A DNA stretch of 64,000 nt from Strigamia acuminata (lineage: Eukaryota > Arthropoda > Chilopoda > Geophilomorpha > Linotaeniidae): NCBI GenBank assembly GCA_949358305.1, contig OX442322.1, forward strand, positions 186,001 through 250,000, written 5' to 3'. Position numbers and translations under genes: made by a program. Each line of letters opens with the position of its first letter. The first letter of the stretch is position 1. Of this stretch, positions 8,047-18,091 are shown piece after piece. The notes beneath the pieces are model-generated. The model did not search any database. It saw only the letters and a program-made list of their open reading frames with translations, and was not told the DNA's origin.

Positions 8047-10263
8047 ATGACTAATAACCAGCATCACATGAACACCCGTGGTAAGGAAAGAACTTGTTTG
8101 ACCGGTGGAATGAATCTATCCGGGTTTATACCTGCTCCTAATGGAACTGAAGAAGTGGAAAACCACGCGGTCCATAATGGCGTTTCAAATGAAACAGCCG
8201 GACCATCTGGAGAAAATAGGGCTCCACGTGAACCTACTCCGCCTGGAGAAGAGGAATGCATTCCTGAAGGTTCTCATTTAGGCCGAGGCGGTCTATTATT
8301 TTGTCAGGATCACGGTTTGAACCCAAACCAATTTAGATCTTTGACCGAAGTGTTAGATTTTGTACACGCGCCTCGTGCTACGTCGGAGCAATCCCATTCC
8401 CCAGCCAGCCAAAGATTAAATAATTTTAGTCCCACTCCTTCGACGCCTATTTCTAGATATAGAAATAAAAATGCACAACCTCCTCGTCAAGATCAGTCGA
8501 ATTTGACACCAGGAGATTTTTATCGTGCTTTCCAGCAACGATTACGAGCGAATAACTTCGCTCGCAACCAACAAAGAGGATTTACAAATCCAGAGAACTT
8601 TGAGAATACGTTCAACAGAGCGAATTTGGGTCCGCCTAATATGGCCAACCCTAATCCAAGTTTTCCAAACGAATCAAATAGTTGTCCGAATCTCGCTGGA
8701 AATTTGAACCCAAATACAGGTGCGACAAGAGGTCCAAACCGCCGTTTTGACCCAAATTCTAGATTTACAAACGATTCTAGTCCAGCACCTAATATGCAAA
8801 GGGGTCACCCAGTTCCTCCGAACTCGAATAACCCGAATAATCCTTCTACTGGAACTCCAGGAAATTCAAATAACTATTTGAATCGGGGTACGCCAGGTAA
8901 TTCGAACAATCGTCCGAATTTTGGTAATCAAGAAAGTTCGAACAATCGCCCGAATTTTAACAATCGAGATAATTCTAATTATGGGAACCAAGGTAATTCG
9001 AATAACCATTCGAATTTTGGTAACCACAGTAGACCGAATCAAGGAGGGTCGAATAATTTCAACCCTAACAGTGGTGGCTCAAGTCAAAATAACTCGAGTC
9101 AACCAAACAATGGCGGATCGTCAAATGACAATTCGCGGCCCCCCAGTAGCTTTGGAATGACGGCTGATGACCTCGCGTCAATTGCCACAACCATGCACAA
9201 GTTGATGCAGGCAGGAAAAAGTTCCGCCTCTGTCCCTCAAACTAACTGTTTGAAACCGCCAGATATCCCTGTTTTCTCCGGAAAAGCAGAAGAAAGCGAA
9301 CGCTTTCTCAATATTGTAAAAAATGTCGCTTTTCTGCGAAACATGTCACTCGATGACATGCTTGTTAAAGGCGTGGCCGGTTACTTAACTGAGCAAGCGC
9401 ATGGTTGGTTTCATGAAAGGAGAGAAGATTTCATATCTTGGGAAGTATTTGAACAGGCGTTCAAAGAACGGTTTGTAGCCACTCGACAAGAGCGGACGAA
9501 CCAACTAACTAAGTTGAAACAACTGGAAACGGAAAGTCTTTACGACTTTATGCACAAATATTACCAGTTATGGATATTACAAGACAGTCTTGATGCAAAA
9601 GGAGCTGGTTGTCTTTTTATCGGGAGTGTAACTCCTGCTAACGATTTGCTTTTGCATACGCAAGGCATAGCGGATCTGCCTCTGACAGAGATTTATGCCG
9701 TTATAACTAAAAATAAAGGCTTGTACAGTCGTACAGCTAATGGAGCAAGGGAAAATATTTCCAATCCAGTCGTTTTCCCACCTCGAAAATCGGACACACG
9801 TCCTCAGTCGAAGGCAAATGCTAAATCTTTAACTTTGGATTCACAAGAACAACTTAATATTTGTGATGAAGAGTTACCTGAGGAATGCGAGGCCGTTTAT
9901 CTAATAAATGGAGTAGTGGATCAGACCAGACGTGGTCAATTAGTTTGTTACCACTGTAAGAAACCAGGACACATGCGTCGAGAATGTCCGGACTTAAAAC
10001 CACGTGCAAATTTCAACTCTGAAGAGTTGCAAAAACGAAGTACGCCGGATTCCCCGACTGTGGATCCTACTTCTAAACGTCCTAATAACAGATGGATAAC
10101 TCAAGAAGTGTTGGATGCAACACTAGATGCTAAACTTGATGCGAAATTAAATACTTTTGAAAATAAGTTACAAACTTCGCTGACCAACTCGTTGGCAGAA
10201 ATGGTCAAAACTTTGATCAAGCCCGAATCGACAGATTCAAGTGCGACTAGTTCAAAAAACTAG
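8047..10263 (+). CDS. gag: Gag polyprotein of element E (intact)
   Basis: A 738-residue ORF. Residues about 1-120 are low complexity. About 120-370 form a very Asn-, Pro- and Ser-rich region with repeats of GNSNN/NRPNFGNQ type. About 395-560 is the retrotransposon Gag capsid-like domain (PVFSGKAEESERFLNIVKN ... TEQAHGWFHERR ... FKERFVATRQERTNQL). Near 640 is a CCHC knuckle, CYHCKKPGHMRREC. The start agrees with those of B and F (MTNNQH/MTSNQH). The ORF ends with the slippery heptamer immediately before the TAG. It is the only uninterrupted gag of this family here; the B copy has a 1-nt deletion and F has stops. Gag would assemble the virus-like particle in the cytoplasm. Confidence 0.92.
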   Translation: MTNNQHHMNTRGKERTCLTGGMNLSGFIPAPNGTEEVENHAVHNGVSNETAGPSGENRAPREPTPPGEEECIPEGSHLGRGGLLFCQDHGLNPNQFRSLTEVLDFVHAPRATSEQSHSPASQRLNNFSPTPSTPISRYRNKNAQPPRQDQSNLTPGDFYRAFQQRLRANNFARNQQRGFTNPENFENTFNRANLGPPNMANPNPSFPNESNSCPNLAGNLNPNTGATRGPNRRFDPNSRFTNDSSPAPNMQRGHPVPPNSNNPNNPSTGTPGNSNNYLNRGTPGNSNNRPNFGNQESSNNRPNFNNRDNSNYGNQGNSNNHSNFGNHSRPNQGGSNNFNPNSGGSSQNNSSQPNNGGSSNDNSRPPSSFGMTADDLASIATTMHKLMQAGKSSASVPQTNCLKPPDIPVFSGKAEESERFLNIVKNVAFLRNMSLDDMLVKGVAGYLTEQAHGWFHERREDFISWEVFEQAFKERFVATRQERTNQLTKLKQLETESLYDFMHKYYQLWILQDSLDAKGAGCLFIGSVTPANDLLLHTQGIADLPLTEIYAVITKNKGLYSRTANGARENISNPVVFPPRKSDTRPQSKANAKSLTLDSQEQLNICDEELPEECEAVYLINGVVDQTRRGQLVCYHCKKPGHMRRECPDLKPRANFNSEELQKRSTPDSPTVDPTSKRPNNRWITQEVLDATLDAKLDAKLNTFENKLQTSLTNSLAEMVKTLIKPESTDSSATSSKN

Positions 10264-10294
10264 ATCCGGGGGACGAAGGTTTATTCCATCCCCC
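10254..10294 (+). promoter_or_regulatory. -1 ribosomal frameshift signal, gag/pol of element E
   Basis: A_AAA_AAC in the gag frame (10254-10260) is followed directly by the gag stop TAG. After a 7-nt spacer, GGGGGA (10268-10273) can pair with TCCCCC (10289-10294). The pol frame is exactly -1 and is open across the site. B has the same layout; F keeps the heptamer and a GGGG/CCCC pairing. Confidence 0.8.
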
Positions 10295-10817
10295 AGAAGT
10301 GGCCAATGCTACGTCGGAATCTTTATTTATGGATGTAGACACAACTTGTCTTGAAGAAGCCACTAGTCATAGTGGCGGAGTAGAGGAAAATATACAAGAA
10401 ATGACGGAGCAATTAAAAAATCTGACATTGTTTCCTCACAAGTGCTACACGAAGAAATTCTGTAGACTTCGCCGACTCAACAGAGTCATAGGCGGCAATA
10501 ATTTGCACAATATTACTTTAGGTAATAATAAAGATGATCCTCGAATGAAGATCACAATTGGTGGGCTCACCTACAACGCGCTCATGGATACAGGAGCATC
10601 TCAATGTTACATCGGAGAACAACTCTTGTCTGAAACTCAGGCTTTGCCCGAATTCTTACAAGAGGCTCCCAGAAACATGATGGTGAACGCTGTAGGCGTA
10701 GCACACAAGCCTGTCGGACAAATAACTTTGTGCGTACAATGGGCTGATGAACTTACACCAATAAATTTCATCGTTTTGGCAAAACGAGTTTGTGGCTTGA
10801 TACTTGGTCACAATTCT
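10261..10817 (+). pseudogene. pol: Pol of element E, protease only (truncated)
   Basis: The -1 frame entered from the slippery site encodes the pol N terminus and the aspartic protease (ALMDTGASQCYIGEQL), then ...VCGLILGHN. At 10815 the sequence stops matching pol of B (which goes on to RT). After the two bases CT, the inverted LTR begins. RT, RNase H and integrase are therefore absent and this copy cannot move by itself. Confidence 0.88.
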
Positions 10818-12562
10818 TGTGACGATTCTACTTTTGGGCTAATTTATTAGTCCTTTTGAGATAGATAATTCGGTTTATACAAGACGTTGCTAAGTTTTAG
10901 CAACAACCTAACCGAGATAAGCTACGGAAGTCTTTACAAACATGGCTCGTGATCGAATAGAAACAACTTACAGTTTTAGTGTGACATAACATATTTATTA
11001 CTAAATATTAACGACAAAAGATGGGTTCTTGACGCGTGTAAACGGGCGGCATCAACTGGTTGAGGATCCGGGCGAAGCCAGAGGAATACGGCTGACTTGC
11101 GGCATCGTCACAAATATCGCTACGGAGACGTATTTGGTCCGCAGCATCGAGTATCTAATAATGCGAAGAGTCCTTCGCATAAGTAGGAATATTCAGCAGA
11201 ATATTCCATGTTCCAAATGAATAAAAGTAAAGTAATTAGTGGAATACAACAAATGAATTGTTGTATAAATATTAATTGGGCGGGGACCGTCACGACAATT
11301 GAGAGAACGTCGCGGGAGTTGTTGAGACTCCATCCGCCAGCATGCCTTACGACGACAAGATCTCGTGATCAGGCGCCGAGTATTTAATTGTGTGCTTTAA
11401 CTCGCTATCGGTGGTACCAACCACCAGGTAAACATTTCTATGGACTTACCGGTATAAAAAGATGTTGCCAATACAGGATTACCAATGCCCAAGTAATTTG
11501 TTTAACACGACATATTTTATATATCGTTCACGGGTTACTAACCCGGAGGGTACGATGGGGCGGGGACCGTCACGACGGTCGAGAGAACCATCGCGGGAGG
11601 ATTTGACTCCTCCATCCGCCAGCATGCCTTACGATGACGGGATCAGCAGATCGAGCACCGGGTAAAATATTATTTGGCCACTGCCGTTGGATTACCATTA
11701 TCCAGGTAGTTATTTATCGCAACATCTGAAGATATTACTCACGGGCTACCAACCCGGCGTGTTACCTGTGCATTAGGCCTTTACCGACTTTTAACGAGCG
11801 GAAGGACCAATCATAGAAAGACGGGAACCTGCGTGGGTTGTTTACAACAACCATCCTGCAGCGGACTGTGGCCAGTTAGCTGAGGGACCTATTTTCATTT
11901 AGCAAGGTCGTACTGTATACGACCGTTATATTAAGCCACCGTACGAAGTCCTACTGTCCCGTAGAACAGCTGGCTAACGTTACGGGGCCATTTCATGCGA
12001 ATGCATGTCTATTACCGGAGTTGGCCTTCCCGAAAAGGCCTTACAACAACAATAACAGATAGTAATGAATACTATCTGTGGAGAGCTGAGGTGGCCTGAT
12101 GTGTCGATAGAGAATAATGAAATCAAACGATAACAATTCAACTACAGACAATATACAAGTTCAGTTATCAAGCCAGGGACAAAAAAGTGAGAAACTGGAG
12201 CTTATATAGTTCTGTAGAACTACTAGATTGGCGACAGCCAATCAGCGTACGAATCGACGGATTCGTGGGTCACTAGTCCGGACCTAATATATGACTATGT
12301 CCAGATGGGCCCAGTTGGGGTCCAGAAGGGTCCGATTGGTTCCCTTTGACAGGTAAGTAGTGTGGATATTGATTCGATAGAATCAACATCATTAAGTAAT
12401 TAATACTTAATTTATATCGAATAAAATAGTTATATTTTATTCACCGTGTCTAAATAATTATTTATCACACTTTTTAGTTTTAACCGAGTTTGAAATACGC
12501 GCGTTGGTTAAACAGCGCCATCTATGGTGAACATTGATAACTATCGATTTGTAATCATCACA
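10818..12562 (-). repeat. Element E, inverted LTR (1745 bp)
   Basis: Reverse complement of the LTR at 4791-6535, with identical length and seemingly near-identical sequence. It starts TGTGACGATTCT and ends TAATCATCACA on the plus strand. The two bases before it, CT, equal the complement of the AG that separates LTR and primer site in this family. Confidence 0.92.
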
Positions 12563-12566
12563 CGTC

Positions 12567-14995
12567 TACGATGCGCAGTTGGAACACCGTTTTTGGGGTG
12601 AAGCAATTCTCACTTTTAACTATCTCAGAAATCGAATTGCCAAATTGAACTCAGACAAAACACTAATGAAACTGTATTATGGTCGTAAACCATCGCTTCG
12701 ACACCTAAGAAAGTTTGGAAGTTTGTGTTTCGTGCAAAAGAAAATTCGAGATGGCAAAATAGACAATAAAGGACTGCATGGAATTATGCTCAGCTATTCC
12801 AGAATAACAAAAGGATATAGGATCTGGCTACCAGAATTTTCAAAAGTGATCGAGACCAGCGATGTCAAGTTCATTGAAAGCAGGCGCGGAGTTGAAGGCA
12901 TGCTGGGCGTACCAGAAAAATATACCACGTATATTGACAATTTAGAGGATAATTTGGACGATAACGATTGCCAATATTATTCAGATGAAGACGTTAGACC
13001 ACCGCTACCGCCGCCGATCCCAATCAATAAGAAAGAGGTACAACAAGAAGAATTACCTCAAATCAAACTGAAGTTTAGACAACCGGAAGAAAAATTGCAA
13101 GTTAATTTACCTGCACCACAAGCGAAGGCAGAAGTCCCGGACCCTGTTCGCACCATACCTCCACTCGTTTGGAAGAAAACAGAAAAGGTTAGACCAACGG
13201 GACAAAAGGATTTTGAGTATACGATCGTCGGATATGACAAGCCGAAGTTGCGTTCGATACCAGACGTAAAACGATATTGTGCGGATCACAATCTTCGTGT
13301 TCCCGAACATCTTTTTGAGGAGAAGAGAAAGAAGAAGCCCTCTGAATCGAATGCAACAGCTGACAATTTCGACTTAGATCTAGACGACTTTACTCTTGAA
13401 GCTAATCATCTCGAAGTTCATATCCCTACGCGCTTTGAGCAGATTGCAAGTCTGCCAGAAAAAGAAGAATGGAATCAAGCAATGTGTGATGAGATCGACA
13501 CGATGCATGAGCGCGAAGTATGGGAATTAGTTCCACCACCACCTGATACTAAAATAATTGGATGCAAGTGGATTTACACCACCAAGCAAAACGAAGAAGG
13601 GGAGATCGCATGCTACAAAGCGAGACTTGTCGCACAAGGTTTTTCACAAGTCTACGGCGAGTCGTACGAAGAGACCTTTTCACCCGTGGTAGACTTTTCC
13701 ATCGTACGCTTCATGTTTACGTTGCTCGTTTGCATGCTGAAGTGGTCATACATCCAAGCAGACGTCAAATGTGCGTATCTTTACGCAAAATTGCACAAAA
13801 CTGTGTACATGCGTCAACCGAAAGGTTTCATTTGTGAAGGCAAAGAAAACTATGTCTGCAGATTCCTTCGAGCGATATACGGATTACATCAATCTAGAAG
13901 AGAATGGGGTATAGAACTCGAAGAGACATTGTTGCGACTAGGACTAGAGCATGTAAATTGGTGCAATTGCATCTATAAATATGGAAACATCGCATACTTG
14001 ATCGTGTATGTCGATGATATCGTCAATTTTGGTAAACAATACGAAGATGCGATGAATATCCTCAACATGATCGGAACGCAATTTGACTTAGTCATACTTG
14101 GACAGACAAAGAAGTTATTAGGAGTCAAATTTTATTCGTATAAACAACAAATGGTTCTCCATCAAAGATCCTACGTCAACAAGGTCTTGTTGAAGTTTAA
14201 GAACCATTTAGACTATGTAAAGATTCGATCCCAACCAATGACAAAGGCAACTATCCTTACGAAGCAAGAGTGTCCAAACACGATTGATGAATTCAAGATT
14301 ATGGAAGCAATTCCCTATCGAAGCTTACTTGGGTGTTTGGCATTCATCGCATCAAGGACAAGACCCGACATGACTTATGCCGTCAACATTTTAAGTCAAT
14401 TTCAATCAAATCCAGGATGGGATCACTGGATTGCGTTACTGGACTTACTCAGTTACCTGAGAACAACGAAAAATCAGGGATTAATTTGTTCCCAAATAAT
14501 CGGATTGAAGTTATTGGATATAGCGACTCCAATTATGCCAACAATAGGGACGACCGAATCTCCATTGGAGGAACTCTTGTAACTTTGGGAACAACGCCCA
14601 TTTATTGGAGGACCTTCAAACAACGGAACGTTACGCTATCAACTATGGAGGCCGAATATGCGGCCCTTACGGAAACTGTTAAGGACTACATATGGATCGT
14701 TCGAGTTCTACATGAAATTGTTCCCGACTTGGCAGGCAGGTTTCCTCACCATGTTCTGTGTGACAACATTTCAACAGTCCATTTCACAAAGTCTTGTGTT
14801 GAAAACAGAAAGACGAAACACATAGACATTCGGTATCACTTCATAAGAGAACTCGTCAGAAGGGATAGTCTCCAAATAGTACATGTGGGCACAAAGTGCA
14901 ACTATGCGGATATTTTTACAAAATCTGTCGACAAGGCTGATCTAGTGCAATTTTGTGATCGTTTTCTAATTAATCTAAGTGTCCTAAATGCTTGA
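12567..14995 (+). pseudogene. Ty1/copia Pol, 3' part: reverse transcriptase and RNase H (frameshifted)
   Basis: Continues the copia frame after element E, beginning in the integrase C-terminal part (FWGEAILTFNYLRNR). A linker follows, then RT from WNQAMCDEIDTMHEREVWELV through ARLVAQGFSQ, QADVKCAYLYA and the active-site YVDD. RNase H follows (YSDSNYANN, TMEAEYAAL, KHIDIRYHFIRE). Near 14460-14500 the frame changes by -1 (consistent with one lost base), so RT and RNase H lie in different frames. The element ends with a purine tract (GAGGGGG) at about 15002 before the 3' LTR. Both the truncation and the frameshift make it non-functional. Confidence 0.9.
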
Positions 14996-15013
14996 TAATA
15001 CGAGGGGGCCGAT

Positions 15014-15327
15014 TGTTAGATATTATAGACCTTGTGTATATTTATTTGTATCGTATCATCAAGCGATACTGTTGTTTGCTTTAACCGATCATGTACTTTG
15101 TTTGCAATTAACTGCACGAGTGGCTGCGGCTTTATTTGTAATGTGTTTACTTATTTAACCTAAAGGTGGCGCTGTATACTTTAAGGAGTCACATGACTTG
15201 TAATAAACACTCACTCTATGTTTGGTTTTTCACCTGAGAACACCTGGCTCTTCTTTTCAGAATTAGGGTTTTTCACACCACTGCAAAACAAGGCATTTGT
15301 TTTTGATTTCCACTAGAAATCAACATT
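15014..15327 (+). repeat. Copia 3' LTR (right boundary uncertain)
   Basis: TGTTAGATATTATAGACC follows the purine tract, as expected for a copia 3' LTR start. AATAAA lies near 15202. The right boundary cannot be fixed because no 5' LTR is present to compare; F sequence begins near 15328. Confidence 0.65.
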
Positions 15328-16520
15328 AACAACGTCTTGTTTAAACCGTTTTATCTATCTCAATTGACTAATAAATTAGCCCAAAAGTAGAATCGTCACA
15401 AGTGGAGGTTCTACCGAGATAGGCTGCCAAATTTTAAATAAAATTTGAAGTTTTGCATGTCTATGATGAATTCGAGTAGTGTAACGTTTATGGTGATTTT
15501 TGTGTGTAAAATAAATTTCGTTTTAGATTTATAAGTGTTTAATATATTTTATTTTTGTCTTAAATTTTGTTGAAAAGATAATAAGTGTAATTCACTTTAT
15601 TCCGATTTTCCGCCATGGAAATTATATGTTTTAACAAACTAATAATTTCTACCGTGTGGTCAGGCCTAAAGGCCAAACCCCGAGAATTGGAAAATCTTGC
15701 CCAAACTTGTTAAAGTTGGTTCCGCCCGGGTAACGTCATTTTGTCGTCGACTAATTGGTTGCGCCTAATTTGAAAAGTTCGAATTCTTGACGGAATTCTT
15801 AAAAGAATTCTATCAAGTTAACGGTTGTTTTAATTTTGGAATGTTTTAGACGTGTATTTTTTGCTTGAGACTTCAAGTTAAACCTAAATTTATTTGCGTA
15901 AATAAATTGAAAGAAAATTGACATTTTTGAAGGAATTAAAATTTATATTTTATTTCAAATCGGTTTACCTTATTTACAGACTTGATCAACATTAAAATGT
16001 TTGGTCAAAATCATGATTTCAAGACGTTGGAATCGAATTTTATAAATGGAATATCATTCGAAGTTTTAAGCGAAGAAAAGTTCTTGCTGTTGTGTTGTCT
16101 AGCAACCCGAGTTGTGCAGGAAAGCCGTTGATCTCAAACGATTCAACGTGTTTTTAAGAAATTGTGGATTTTAATGCTTTAAGATTCCCGTCAAAATTAC
16201 CATTTTATTAATAAATTCGGTGATATTTTAAAAAATACTTGAGAAAGTATCCATTTTGTTTTTGTAGCTACGTCATAATCCGAAAAATCTAACCAGATTA
16301 AGGTTCCAAGAAAAAGGTGAATTCCACCAATCTCAGACGAGATTGAAATCTCGCGAGACTAGCGTTTGATGATCAGCCAATCAGAGAGGTGTTTTGAAGT
16401 AACCATACTTCCATTCGAACTAGTGTAACCATTGCTTTATTTGCAACCCTCCTGAACGCTTGTGTCTTCATCGTTATCTTTTCAACTTTGGAAATTTTTT
16501 ACTTTTCTTTGATTTTAATT

Positions 16521-18091
16521 ATGACTAGCAACCAACATTCAATGAATACCCGTAGTAAGGAAAGAACAACTTGATTAACCGGTAGAATAAATATGACCGG
16601 GTTTGTGTCCACTCCTAATAGGGCTGGAGAAGTGGAAAACCACGTGGTCGACAATGGCGTTTCGGACGAAATGGCCGGGCCATCTGGAGTTAATAGGACT
16701 CCACGTGAACCCACTTCGCCTGGAGAAGAGGAGTGTATTCCTGAAGGTTCTCATTTCTCAACAATCGTCAGAATTTTGGTAACCAGAGTAATTCGAACAA
16801 TCGTTCGAATTATGGAAATCAAGGTAACTCGAATAATCATTCGAACTTTGGTAACCACAATAGACCAAATCAAGGAGGGTCGAATTATTTCAACCCAAAT
16901 AGTGGTTCTAGTCAAAATAACTCAAGCCAATCAAATAATGGTGAATCATCAAATGACAATTCACGTCCTCCTAGTAGTTTTGGAATGTCGGCTGATGATC
17001 TTGCTACAATTGCTTCAACTATGCATAAGCTGATGCAAGTCGGGAAAAGTTCTACTCCCGTACCTCAAACTAACTGTTTGAAACTTCCGGATATTCCTGC
17101 ATTCTCAGGAAAGGCCGAAGAAAGCGAGCGCTTTCTCACCATAGTAAAAAATGTCGCTTTCCTGTGGAATATGACACTTGACGATATGTTAATCAAGGGT
17201 GTAGCTGGTTATCTAACCGAGCAAGCACATGGTTGGTTTTACGAGAGAAGAGGAAAATTTATTTCTTTGGATATCTTTGAACAAGCATTCAAAGAAAGGT
17301 TTGTGGCCACTCGTCAAGAGCGGACTAACCAATTAACCAAGTTGAAACAACTTGAGACAGAGAGTCTATATGACTTTATGCATAAGTATTACCAGTTGTG
17401 GATTCTCCAAGACAACCTCGATGCTAAAGGAGCTGCGATTATTTTTATCGTGAATGTAACTCCTGCTAATGATCTGCTTTTGCATACGCAAGGCTTAGCG
17501 AATTTTTCTTTACCAGAAATTTATAACGCTATAACAAAGAACAAAGGTTTGTACAGCCATACAGCTAATAGAGCAAAGGAAAATAATTCTAATCCAGCTG
17601 TTTCCCCACCTCGGAAAACAGATGCTGGTCTTCAATCGCAGAATAATGTAAAATCCATGACTGTGGGTTTAGATGAACAATTTAATAATTGTGAAGAAGA
17701 GTTACCTAAAGAACGTGAAGCCGTTTATTTAATAAATGGAGTTGTAGACCCGACCAGACGTGGTTAATTGGTTTGTTACCACTGTAAACAACCAGGTCAT
17801 ATGCGTCGAGAATGTCCAGGTTTAAAGCCGCGTAATAACTTCAAACCTGAAGATTTGCAAAAGCGTAATATTCCGGATTCCCCGACTGTGGATCCAACTG
17901 CTAAGAGACCAAACAATAGGTGGATAACGCAAGAGGTGTTGGATGCAACACTTGATGCCAAGCTTGATTCAAAATTTAATAATTTTGAAAGCAAGTTACA
18001 AACTTTGCTCACGAATTTGTTGGCCGACATGGTTAAGAATTTAATTAAACCAGAATCTGCCAATTCAGGTACTACCAGTTCAAAAAACTAG
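16521..18091 (+). pseudogene. gag: Gag of element F (stops and internal deletion)
   Basis: Starts like E gag (MTSNQHSMNTRSKERTT) but has a stop after 17 codons. Compared with E, roughly 650 bp of the N-terminal and Asn-rich region is missing near 16757. The capsid-like domain (16985 on) and the CYHCKQPGHMRREC knuckle remain, but a stop (TAA at 17765-17767) separates them. It ends with AAAAAAC (18082-18088) and TAG, the same frameshift heptamer as E. Confidence 0.88.

Larger units (their letters stand above)
4787..12566 (+). mobile_element. Ty3/gypsy element E with inverted LTRs, inserted in copia
   Basis: The element proper is 4791-12562. It is flanked by the 4-bp duplication CGTC (4787-4790 and 12563-12566) and its removal lets the copia frame continue. 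Order: forward LTR, tRNA-Gln-type primer site, leader, intact gag, start of pol (protease), then an LTR in reverse orientation. RT, RNase H and integrase are missing. Both outer ends are therefore U3 ends (TGTGATGATT... and ...AATCATCACA). The target duplication shows that the rearranged molecule was integrated as such, and was not rearranged later in the chromosome. Confidence 0.9.

Noticed and set aside
4791-12562. DNA transposon with 1.7-kb terminal inverted repeats, or a DIRS-type element
   Set aside because: The inverted arms are LTRs of a gypsy family also present in direct orientation (B), with a tRNA primer site and gag. No transposase or tyrosine recombinase.
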